NCBI GenBank assembly: GCA_900770515.1
Contig: CAAHDP010000454.1
Span: forward strand, 1-16,521
Source of the DNA: an uncultured Prevotella sp.
GTDB lineage: Bacteria; Bacteroidota; Bacteroidia; Bacteroidales; Bacteroidaceae
Reading direction: 5' to 3'
Length of the DNA: 16,521 bases
Under the pieces are notes generated by a model that saw nothing but the letters and a program-made list of their open reading frames with translations, did no database searches and was not told the DNA's origin. Made by a program: the position numbers and the translations under genes. Shown in pieces: positions 1-6,684 of the stretch. The stretch's first letter is position 1; the number at the start of each line of letters is the position of its first letter.

Positions 1-45
1 CTTGTCGTATTCCCGTCTTCGTCTGTCCTCGTCACTTTTAACCAA

Positions 46-85
46 AATGAGGAAAGCAACTGATAACCAGTAAACTTTCCTCATT
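46..85. terminator. Nested hairpin, possible terminator of the preceding unit
   Basis: The arms AATGAGGAAAG (46-56) and CTTTCCTCATT (75-85) are perfect reverse complements of 11 bp. Inside them lies a second perfect 4-bp stem, ACTG (59-62) with CAGT (68-71), around the loop ATAAC. The structure is followed on the + strand by a pyrimidine-rich stretch and a T5 run at 100-104. There is no classical U-tract directly at the stem base, so terminator is an inference. It could also be the end of a small mobile or repeat element. One open frame from the left edge stops at 71-73, inside the structure, as expected if an upstream gene ends here. Confidence 0.5.
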
Positions 86-137
86 CTTCTCTCAAACACT
101 TTTTATATGTACTTTCATAAAGGAAAACTATCAGTTA

Positions 138-524
138 TTGGATTTTTGTTGTCAAGACAAGAACTTTTTGTTTGGTTTTTCCAAAATGCTCCAGTCTGCT
201 GGTCGATATATGGATAGTAATGCCATGTTGCTAAAGGGAATCAAGATAAGCAATGATCCCATGTTTTGGGTTTTGATGGGTAATAATTTTAGGTCAATGG
301 AAATGTTAGATGATGCCATCAGATGTTATGATGTGGCAGATGAAATGCTGCCCAACAGATTGTATCCATTGTATAAGAAAATGCTTTTGTGGCAAGAACG
401 AGGAAATGTAACCCAAGCTAAAAAATGTGCAGGCGAATTGTTGCGCCGAGTTCCCAAACGTTCTTCTTCTGCAGTGAAAGATATGCAAGCAGAAGCTTGT
501 CGGATTCTGAATGTTCATCAATGA
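138..524 (+). pseudogene. C-terminal TPR fragment, probable remnant of an O-antigen-ligase/TPR-type membrane protein
   Basis: The open frame runs from just after a stop at 48-50 to TGA at 522-524. It has no credible start: the first candidates are TTG at 138 and ATG at 186, neither with a ribosome binding site. The protein resembles tetratricopeptide helices. A segment reading DPMFWVLMGNNF is followed by a DDAIRCYDVADEMLPNRLYPLYKK helix pair and an EAK-type repeat helix ending in LRRVPK. From memory, this pattern matches the C-terminal tail of Bacteroidota O-antigen-ligase-like proteins, in which membrane segments precede TPRs. Those membrane segments and most of the repeats are missing, and a hairpin sits where they should be. 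I infer a decayed or truncated gene. It may instead be a short independent TPR protein. Loss of the upstream part by the window edge is unlikely, because all three frames are closed before 75. Confidence 0.5.
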
Positions 525-674
525 AAATCCGATATTCCTGGTGAAGCAACATCATGTTTCTGTAACTTTGTTCTATGTAACATATCTAGGTTGAAGATAA
601 CTTGAAACTGTTGAATTAGGAAAATATAAACAAAAAGTAAATTTGAAAATAGTGGAGCATAATTTAATTTTTCT

Positions 675-682
675 TATTTTTG
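675..682 (+). promoter_or_regulatory. Candidate Bacteroidota -7 element upstream of the first NVEALA gene
   Basis: TATTTTTG matches the Bacteroidota sigma-ABfr -7 consensus TAnnTTTG and lies 54 bp before the ATG at 737. A convincing -33 TTG at the usual spacing is not visible. The surroundings are so AT-rich that a chance match is possible. Confidence 0.45.
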
Positions 683-716
683 CAGTGGCATCAGAAAGTA
701 GTGGATGCGTTTTTAT

Positions 717-726
717 TAACTTAATA
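717..726 (+). promoter_or_regulatory. Shared leader element upstream of NVEALA gene 1
   Basis: TAACTTAATA ends exactly 10 nt before the ATG. The identical decamer occurs at the identical distance before the second NVEALA gene (2385-2394). Neither gene has a Shine-Dalgarno sequence, so this may be part of the translation-initiation region. A conserved untranslated leader inherited from a duplication would also explain it. Confidence 0.4.
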
Positions 727-736
727 CATTAAATAT

Positions 737-1003
737 ATGAAGAAGAAATTTTTGTTAGGAATTCCTTGCGCAGCGATAGCTATCGCAAGTGTTATCGGAG
801 TAAGTCAGTTTGATTCAGAGAATCTTGCTGGAAATGACTTGCTGATGGAGAATGTTGAGGCTTTAGCTAGTGGTGAGGGTGAAATTTTTATTCCATGTTA
901 TAGCGTTAAAGACAGAACATATACTTTTAATATTAAAGATGCGGCTGGTCAATTTGGTACTGCTACAGTACGTGATGCCGAAAAGGCAGCTCCTTATGCT
1001 TAA
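737..1003 (+). CDS. NVEALA-family small exported protein (copy 1)
   Basis: This is an 88-residue protein with a basic N-terminus (MKKK) and a hydrophobic segment at about residues 5-23, consistent with an exported or membrane-inserted leader. It is followed by NDLLMENVEALA at residues 33-44, the signature of the NVEALA family of small Bacteroidota proteins. The family's function is not established. The motif ending in A-L-A could be a processing site, which would release a 44-residue C-terminal peptide; this is inference. The C-terminal part has only one cysteine (in IPCYS), fewer than copy 2, and ends in an alanine-rich tail. The ATG at 737 is the only sensible start. A propeller lipoprotein gene follows after a 79-bp spacer containing a hairpin. 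The pairing recurs downstream, so the two genes probably act together. Confidence 0.85.
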   Translation: MKKKFLLGIPCAAIAIASVIGVSQFDSENLAGNDLLMENVEALASGEGEIFIPCYSVKDRTYTFNIKDAAGQFGTATVRDAEKAAPYA

Positions 1004-1010
1004 AGAAATG

Positions 1011-1033
1011 ATAGGGAGTTTAGAACTCCCTAT
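1011..1033 (+). terminator. Intercistronic hairpin (attenuator or processing stem)
   Basis: ATAGGGAGTT (1011-1020) and AACTCCCTAT (1024-1033) form a perfect 10-bp stem with a TAG loop, 7 nt after the stop of NVEALA copy 1 and 49 nt before the lipoprotein start. The following bases (TATTGTAAA) are only weakly U-rich. I expect partial termination or 3'-end stabilisation rather than full termination, giving more small protein than lipoprotein. Confidence 0.6.
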
Positions 1034-1082
1034 TATTGTAAATAGTAAAAAGTAGTATGATAGAAAAAATGATTTAAAGACA

Positions 1083-2168
1083 ATGGTGAAAGTAAATTTT
1101 ATAGCAAGTTTCTTGTTGGCAATTGTGATGCTTACTTCTTGTTCTAATGTAGCGAAGAAGAGCATTGAGGATTTGACTGTAGAAAATATACAAGGTACGT
1201 TATTGCATCCTGATGATAAATGTATAGGAGCTTATCCTCGTTTGATAACGCAAGATTTTTGGCTTTCTCAGGTGTATAGAGATGATGTGAATTGCTGCAT
1301 CTGCGTACAAGATGGAGATTCGCTTTTGGCTAAAAGAAATGTATTTAATAGGGGAAAAGGAAGGGGTGAGTATGATGAAGTCTCTTTTGCCTTGTCTTCT
1401 GATGGGGCTTTGGGGGTGTTGAATTATGCTAATGGAAATCAGTTGCTGTCTTTTTCTTCTTTCCCAAAATCTGATTTGAACCGATTGGATTTTAGCAAGG
1501 GGCAACGTTTTGATTTGACCAAATTGCCTTCTATTCGTTTTGCAACTAATAGTTTTCAGGTATTGTCTGATTCTACCATATTGTTGCCAGGTGCTCCGTT
1601 CTCTCAGGCTGGACATCTGTTTTCAATTATTGATTTTAAGAATCTAAAGGCAGAAACGTTGGACTTTTGGCCGCAAGATAAGTTTGCTGGTGATAGTCTG
1701 TCTAAGCATTCTGTTTATACAGACAACAGTAGAATTTTCAAATCGAAAGACCGCTTCTTGTACCTTTGTGGATGGGAAAGGTATGCATTTATATTTTCTA
1801 TAGATAAGAATAAGGTGGAAGCCAAAAGTGAATTGTTCTCGGTGAAACCCGAATATAAGGAAGCTCCTGATGGTAATTATGAACTATTAAAGAATTCGGG
1901 TAAGAGATTGGCTATTGATGTTGATGAGGATGCTATTTATGTATTGATGATAGAAAAGAACTTATATGGTAAGACTCCTAAGAATTATATGGAATCTCAA
2001 TATGGCAATGAGATACAAGTGTATGATTGGGATGGAAATCCAATACGTAGAATAGCTCTGGACAAAGTGGGGAGCAGTATAAAGATTTCTGCTGATAAAA
2101 AGAAATTATATTTGTTCTCTGAAAATCCAAAGACTAAAGTTGATGAAATATGGATGTATAATCTTTAG
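1083..2168 (+). CDS. BF3164-type (TolB-like propeller) lipoprotein paired with NVEALA copy 1
   Basis: The 361-residue protein has a lipoprotein signal peptide: MVKVNF, a hydrophobic stretch, then the lipobox LTSC with lipidated Cys at residue 20. The rest is soluble and beta-rich, with repeated blade-like strands, for example FWLSQVYRDD, FQVLSDSTILLPG and IQVYDWDGNPIRRIALD. A GKGRGEYDE segment corresponds to the glycine-rich turn seen in Bacteroidota TolB-like/BF3164 6-blade propeller lipoproteins. The family's biochemical role is unknown. It presumably sits in the outer or inner membrane facing the periplasm or the surface. There is no Shine-Dalgarno sequence. The gene follows NVEALA copy 1 after a hairpin-containing spacer and ends 236 bp before NVEALA copy 2. 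Family assignment is from pattern recognition. Confidence 0.8.
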   Translation: MVKVNFIASFLLAIVMLTSCSNVAKKSIEDLTVENIQGTLLHPDDKCIGAYPRLITQDFWLSQVYRDDVNCCICVQDGDSLLAKRNVFNRGKGRGEYDEVSFALSSDGALGVLNYANGNQLLSFSSFPKSDLNRLDFSKGQRFDLTKLPSIRFATNSFQVLSDSTILLPGAPFSQAGHLFSIIDFKNLKAETLDFWPQDKFAGDSLSKHSVYTDNSRIFKSKDRFLYLCGWERYAFIFSIDKNKVEAKSELFSVKPEYKEAPDGNYELLKNSGKRLAIDVDEDAIYVLMIEKNLYGKTPKNYMESQYGNEIQVYDWDGNPIRRIALDKVGSSIKISADKKKLYLFSENPKTKVDEIWMYNL

Positions 2169-2384
2169 AAACAACAGAAAGACGTGTCTGAACTTCACGG
2201 CTTTCCTTCCTGCAATCAGCAAGAAGTCGATGATGAAGATTAAAGATCCAGTAAGGTCAAGGAATCTGAATAGAATTAGCTATGCATGCTTGTTTGATAT
2301 AAGCAATGATGTGGATACGCAATGGATGAACTACTACATGAAGTTTGGCCTACTTACTCGACGCTTAACAGATGAAAATTATAA

Positions 2385-2394
2385 TAACTTAATA
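2385..2394 (+). promoter_or_regulatory. Shared leader element upstream of NVEALA gene 2
   Basis: TAACTTAATA lies exactly 10 nt before the ATG at 2405, the same sequence and spacing as at 717-726. The rest of the 236-bp gap (2169-2404) shows no clear TAnnTTTG box, no strong hairpin and no convincing gene. Confidence 0.4.
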
Positions 2395-2404
2395 GAAAAT
2401 AACA

Positions 2405-2788
2405 ATGAAGAGAAAAATGATTTTTGGAATTTCATGCGTAGCAGTAGCTATTGCAGGATTAATATATGTTAACAAGTCAAACTCCGTAAAATTGGTGGAG
2501 AATGACTTGTTGATGGAGAATGTTGAGGCTTTAACCCAAAATGATTATCCTCAAGGTCCACCGCTTACCAATTGGAAAAAATATGATGTTATTTGCCCAG
2601 AAAAAATGATAACTACAACAATCTTTGTGGAACTTTCTGCAGGTGCTGTTATACCAGTAGGAGCTGTTCCTGTATATGTTAATGGAAAATTAGGGTATAA
2701 TAAAACTGTAACCAAAACTTATAAGCCTGTTGTGGAAAAATGTGGACAAGGTGCAGGTAGTTGTTTTATAAGTAAAAATTGTGATTGA
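2405..2788 (+). CDS. NVEALA-family small exported protein (copy 2), first gene of the putative pump operon
   Basis: This 127-residue protein has the same build as copy 1: MKRK, a hydrophobic segment at about residues 5-22, then NDLLMENVEAL at residues 33-43, exactly the same positions. The final Ala of the motif is Thr here (NVEALT). If processed at the motif, the mature part would be about 83 residues with four cysteines (64, 113, 120, 126). The last three lie in a C-terminal CGQGAGSC...NCD cluster, suggesting disulfides or metal binding outside the cytoplasm. The central part (VELSAGAVIPVGAVPVYVNGK) is beta-prone. The stop codon overlaps the next start in TGATG, pointing to translational coupling with the propeller lipoprotein and, through it, the efflux genes. 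The family is clear; the function is unknown. Confidence 0.85.
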   Translation: MKRKMIFGISCVAVAIAGLIYVNKSNSVKLVENDLLMENVEALTQNDYPQGPPLTNWKKYDVICPEKMITTTIFVELSAGAVIPVGAVPVYVNGKLGYNKTVTKTYKPVVEKCGQGAGSCFISKNCD

Positions 2789-4002
2789 TGAAAGAAAGGA
2801 TGAGAAATATTTTGTTTTTTATCATGGTCTTGTTTTTTTATTCTTGTTCGTCAGAAAAGCAAGGTAGGAATGCAGTTGACTATTCCATGATGAATAATTT
2901 GAAAGTAAGTGTAGAAAAAGCTGTTGACATAGATGTCAAAAGCGCAATGTGTTTGTCTGCTTCTGAATTTATGAAGAATCATCTTGAGGCTTTGACGTAT
3001 GTTCAGTTGGATAGTGCTCTTCCTTTAGGAAATGTTGAAAAGCTAACTGTAGCAGGACGTAAGGTAGCCTTATTGTCAAGAAGCCAAATTTATGCTTATG
3101 ATTTAGATACTGGGAAGTTGCTTTATCATATAGATAAAAAGGGGCATGGACATAATGAATATGTGGATATTCGTAATATTCAGATTATTCCTGAGGACAA
3201 TGAAATAATGGCAGTCGATGACCTTGGTAAGTCGTATTTTTATTTCGATTTGAATAATGGTCAATTCTTACGCAAGGAAACAAGTTTAATCGGCTCGATG
3301 GTTGCTTGTAAATATAATCATTTATATTTTAGTTCCATTGTCAATGGAAATGATTTTAACGACCGGGAAACATGGGGGCTGGTTGCCTCTGATAGCACAA
3401 AGTTAAGGTATAAGCAATTTCTGCTATATCCTTTGCAGGAAGGGGACTTTGTGGTGGATAATTTACATGTTTTTGATAATAAACTGTTTTATACCCCTGT
3501 TTTCTCAGATACGATCTATTCGGTTAATGACAAAAATAATGTTTCTGCTACTTATGTCATAAATCAGAAAAATAGCATTTGGACAAAGAAAAAGGAACAT
3601 TTGTCTTTTAGCAGAATATTGGAGTTGATGACTCGGAATGGGTATACTTGCCTTGATGGTAACAGAATATTTATATCGAAAGATGTTCTTTTCTTTCAAT
3701 TGTTAAAAGGCCGAAGAAATGGTTTCCTAGAGGAAAAGTATGTATATAATATTAAAGATAAAAAACTTTATAATTTGCAGACGAACGAATTGTTTGGAGA
3801 ACAATTTTCAGTCTTTCCTCATGTAATTTGTGATGTGGATAAGAATACATTTTATGGTATATATTTGGATGGACAAAAGTTTAAGGATATTTGCAAATCA
3901 GCGAATTTACAGATAACTGATGAGAAATTAAAAAAGGTATTGGAATCAAAGCAAATAAATCATAATCCGATTTTGGTTTCATTTAAAATGAAAAGAACAT
4001 GA
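2788..4002 (+). CDS. 6-bladed beta-propeller lipoprotein coupled to NVEALA copy 2 and TolC
   Basis: The protein has 404 residues from the ATG at 2788, preferred over the in-frame TTG just before it because ATG overlaps the previous stop as TGATG. The N-terminus is MKERMRNILFFIMVLFF followed by the lipobox FYSC, so it is a predicted lipoprotein. The start of the domain reads YVQLDSALPLGNVEKLTVAGRKVALLSRS, then YAYDLDTGKLLYHIDKKGHGHNEYVDI. This is the strand and 'GxGxxEY' turn layout of the Bacteroidota 6-bladed beta-propeller (DUF5128/BF3164-like) lipoproteins. Overall similarity to the lipoprotein at 1083-2168 is in architecture more than in sequence. The last 4 bp overlap the TolC start as ATGA. 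A sensing or scaffolding role for the exported small protein or the pump is possible but inferred. Confidence 0.8.
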   Translation: MKERMRNILFFIMVLFFYSCSSEKQGRNAVDYSMMNNLKVSVEKAVDIDVKSAMCLSASEFMKNHLEALTYVQLDSALPLGNVEKLTVAGRKVALLSRSQIYAYDLDTGKLLYHIDKKGHGHNEYVDIRNIQIIPEDNEIMAVDDLGKSYFYFDLNNGQFLRKETSLIGSMVACKYNHLYFSSIVNGNDFNDRETWGLVASDSTKLRYKQFLLYPLQEGDFVVDNLHVFDNKLFYTPVFSDTIYSVNDKNNVSATYVINQKNSIWTKKKEHLSFSRILELMTRNGYTCLDGNRIFISKDVLFFQLLKGRRNGFLEEKYVYNIKDKKLYNLQTNELFGEQFSVFPHVICDVDKNTFYGIYLDGQKFKDICKSANLQITDEKLKKVLESKQINHNPILVSFKMKRT

Positions 4003-5507
4003 AGGGGCATCAGAAAAAAGAATATATTGTGAGAAGTTGTTTTATACGTTCTTTATTGATAGCCTGTTGCTTTGGTGGTTTTTCGCCGCTTCACGCTCAG
4101 ACTGCTGTTTCTCTGGACAATGCCATAGCCATTGCCCAGAGAAACTCTTATGATGCCCAGTTGGCTAGGTTTAGTTTCTTGTCTAGCTATTGGACCTATA
4201 AGTCCTTTCGGGCAGAGCTGTTGCCTTCCATGAGCCTGACGGGAGGCATCATGAACTTTAATCATTCTCGGGTAGAGGCTAGAAATGCTGAGGATGGTAA
4301 GATCAATTATGTGGATAACAACTCTTTGGTCAACTCGCTGACCTTATCCTTGGAACAGCAGATTAGCTCCTTGGGAGGAACATTGTCGTTGCAGTCTTAT
4401 CTTTACCGACTGGATCAGTTTGATTATAAGATGACTACTTACAACACTCTGCCTTTGCGCTTGTCTTATTCCCAACCTTTCACATCATATAATGAGATGA
4501 AGTGGCGAAAGAAGATGGAACCAAAGGAATATGAAAGAGCCAAGCGGATATATTGTGAGAGTATCGAAAGCATCGCCATTCGGGTGGCTTCTCTTTATTT
4601 TGCTGCCATATCTGCGCAGTCGGATTATAACCAGAGTGTAACTAAATTGAAGGATTTGGAAGATCTTTATGCTATGTCGCAAAAGCGATTGTCACTGGGT
4701 ACGATTACGAAGGGTGACTTGCTGCAACTGGAATTGTCGATGCTCAATGCCAAGGTTACACGCAATGAGGCACAGGTCAAGATGAATGATGCTTTCTATG
4801 ATTTGTTCTCCTATATGAGGGTTAGTCATGATGAGAAAGTAATACTCTTGCCCCCCGAGAATGTCATTGAACAGGTGCTCAATGTGAATGAGGTGTTGCA
4901 AAAAGCGATGAATAATTCATCACATGCCATAGGACAAGACCTGGATTTGCTCTCTGCCCAACAGACTCTTGCCAAGGCTAAGGCGGCTCAAGGCATCCAG
5001 ATGCAGCTCAATGCGGAAGTGGGATTTAATCGTACGGCTGATGGCTTTGCATCCGCTTATAGTCATCTGCAAGACAATGAGATTATTGGCTTGACCATCT
5101 CCGTACCCATCTTTGACTGGGGAGTGAAGAAAGGCAGGGTGATGGTGGCAAAGTCGAATCTTGAGCTTGCCAAGACCAAGAAAGAGCAAGCTGATAACGA
5201 TTATGTGCAGAGCATCAAGCGAGAGGTGATGCAGTTTAGCTTGCAGGCAGAGCAATGCCGTACCTCAAAGCGTGCCCAGAAGATTTCGGAAGAGCGTTAT
5301 GAAATCACGAAGAAGAGATTTGAGACAGGCAATGTGTCGGTGACGGAGCTGAACACAGCCTTGCAGGAACTGGAGACGGCGAAGGCGCAATACATCGGAC
5401 AATTGCAGTCGTATTGGAATTATTATTATACTCTGCGCAAGTTTACCCTTTATGATTGGGTGGAACATAGAGACCTGATTGCCGATTTCGAGGCTCTGGT
5501 CAAGTAA
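3999..5507 (+). CDS. TolC-family outer-membrane efflux channel
   Basis: This is the outer-membrane factor of a tripartite efflux pump. It is predicted to form a trimeric beta-barrel plus alpha-helical tunnel that lets substrate leave the cell. The protein has 502 residues with a signal peptide ending about PLHA (residues 30-33), then SLDNAIAIAQRNSYDAQLA, the usual start of the OEP domain. Two OEP-type repeats follow, each rich in long amphipathic helices. Examples are YAMSQKRLSLGTITKGDLLQ in the first half and SEERYEITKKRFETGNVSV with ELNTALQELETAKAQY near the end, the classic second-repeat motif. The start overlaps the upstream lipoprotein stop (ATGA) and has no Shine-Dalgarno sequence, so translation is likely coupled. 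The adaptor gene follows 35 bp downstream. Codon choice becomes clearly more GC-rich from this gene on. Confidence 0.92.
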   Translation: MKGHQKKEYIVRSCFIRSLLIACCFGGFSPLHAQTAVSLDNAIAIAQRNSYDAQLARFSFLSSYWTYKSFRAELLPSMSLTGGIMNFNHSRVEARNAEDGKINYVDNNSLVNSLTLSLEQQISSLGGTLSLQSYLYRLDQFDYKMTTYNTLPLRLSYSQPFTSYNEMKWRKKMEPKEYERAKRIYCESIESIAIRVASLYFAAISAQSDYNQSVTKLKDLEDLYAMSQKRLSLGTITKGDLLQLELSMLNAKVTRNEAQVKMNDAFYDLFSYMRVSHDEKVILLPPENVIEQVLNVNEVLQKAMNNSSHAIGQDLDLLSAQQTLAKAKAAQGIQMQLNAEVGFNRTADGFASAYSHLQDNEIIGLTISVPIFDWGVKKGRVMVAKSNLELAKTKKEQADNDYVQSIKREVMQFSLQAEQCRTSKRAQKISEERYEITKKRFETGNVSVTELNTALQELETAKAQYIGQLQSYWNYYYTLRKFTLYDWVEHRDLIADFEALVK

Positions 5508-5542
5508 GACGTGGAGGGGTAAATCTATAACATCATAAGGAT

Positions 5543-6628
5543 ATGGCTAAAAAACATTATTTATATTTCATGGTGGCTTGTGCATTGTTAGGCTCTTTAT
5601 GTGCATGCAAACATAAGAATACGGAGGGAGATGGACAGGATATACCAACAGCTGATAGCTTGACTACAGAGATTTATGTAGATACGTTGAGGCTGAGGGA
5701 GCAGACATTCCATCGCCAGTTGGTTTGCAACGGCAAGTTGCGAGCCTTGGAAAAATGTGATTTGTCGTTAGCTGATGGGGGCAGCGTGGATCAGGTATTC
5801 GTGCATAATGGTGAAGTGGTGAGAAAGGGGCAGCTCATAGCCAGGACGGATGCTGCTGATGCCAAGCTGAGTGTGGAAAAAGCATCTCGTGATTTGGAGA
5901 ATGCCCGGATAGCCCTTGCCGATAAGTTGATCGGTTTGGGTTATAATGGCATTTCGGATGCCGTGCCTGCCGATGTGATGCATAGGGCAAAGGTTACCTC
6001 TGGATACTTTGCTGCCACTTACCAATTGCAGGCTGCAAAGCGTCTGCTGACGAAATGCGCCTTGGTTGCCCCATTCTCTGGTCGTATTACCGACTTGGTC
6101 AATAAGCGACATCAACGGGTGGATAAACTCTGTTGCTTGGTAAATGATACCCAGTTGGATGTGGAGTTTGAGGTCTTGGAGGCAGAAATCAAGCAGGTGC
6201 ATGTAGGGCAGACGGTATGGGTGAATCTCTTTGCGGATGATACTGAGCGATATAAGGGGCAAGTGGTGAATGTGAATCCTGCGGTCAGTGACAAGGGACT
6301 GATTAAGGTGATGGCTCGCATCCCTAATGCCCAGGGCAAGCTGATGGATGGTATGAATGTGAAGGTCATCGTGGAAAACGATGTGCCGCATTCGTTGGTG
6401 GTGCCTAAGGATGCCGTCATCGAACGTGATGGCTACCATGTGGTCTTCCTCTATGACAAGGGCGAGGCGGTATGGACCTATGTGGATGTATTGCATTCCA
6501 ATATACATTCTTATGCAATAGGGGGATGCAAACGGAAGGAGACACAAATCAAGGCTGGTGACGTGGTCATCACGTCGGGCAACTTAAACTTGGCAGATGG
6601 CACCGAGGTGCATGTAAGGAATAAGTAA
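5543..6628 (+). CDS. RND efflux periplasmic adaptor (HlyD/MFP family lipoprotein)
   Basis: This membrane-fusion protein links the inner-membrane RND pump to TolC. The protein has 361 residues with the N-terminal lipobox LCAC and probable lipidation at Cys22, as in AcrA-type adaptors. The domains run in the expected order. The first biotinyl-lipoyl half is GGSVDQVFVHNGEVVRKGQLIARTD. A helical hairpin of about residues 110-170 follows, then the second lipoyl half, KCALVAPFSGRITDLVNKRHQRVDK. A beta-barrel holds VEFEVLEAEIKQVHVGQTVWV, and a membrane-proximal domain holds LVVPKDAVIERDG and ends in GDVVITSGNLNLADGTEV. The hairpin is short, as usual for RND partners. An AAGGA stretch just before ATG 5543 is a modest ribosome binding site. 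The last codons are formed by the first unit of a short tandem repeat. Confidence 0.92.
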   Translation: MAKKHYLYFMVACALLGSLCACKHKNTEGDGQDIPTADSLTTEIYVDTLRLREQTFHRQLVCNGKLRALEKCDLSLADGGSVDQVFVHNGEVVRKGQLIARTDAADAKLSVEKASRDLENARIALADKLIGLGYNGISDAVPADVMHRAKVTSGYFAATYQLQAAKRLLTKCALVAPFSGRITDLVNKRHQRVDKLCCLVNDTQLDVEFEVLEAEIKQVHVGQTVWVNLFADDTERYKGQVVNVNPAVSDKGLIKVMARIPNAQGKLMDGMNVKVIVENDVPHSLVVPKDAVIERDGYHVVFLYDKGEAVWTYVDVLHSNIHSYAIGGCKRKETQIKAGDVVITSGNLNLADGTEVHVRNK

Positions 6629-6663
6629 TAAGGAATAAGCATAAGGAATAAGTAATAAGGAAT
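6615..6663 (+). repeat. Short tandem repeat across the adaptor stop codon
   Basis: TAAGGAATAAG occurs at 6615-6625, 6629-6639 and 6642-6652, with a fourth partial unit from 6656. The unit period is 13-14 bp. The first copy encodes the end of the adaptor (RNK) and borders its TAA stop. The others fill the spacer before the first RND gene. Each copy carries an AAGGA core that could act as a weak ribosome binding site. Confidence 0.75.
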
Positions 6664-6684
6664 TAGGAATTAATTTTGGGGTAT

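Noticed and set aside
2140..2472. Open frame of 110 codons bridging lipoprotein 1, the gap and NVEALA copy 2
   Set aside because: It starts inside the previous gene, overlaps NVEALA copy 2 in another frame, matches no family I recognise and has no ribosome binding site. NVEALA copy 2 is clearly the real gene.
6676..6684. TTG start for the first RND permease
   Set aside because: It adds only three residues with no ribosome binding site. ATG 6685 gives the usual N-terminus of RND proteins with TM1 close to the start.
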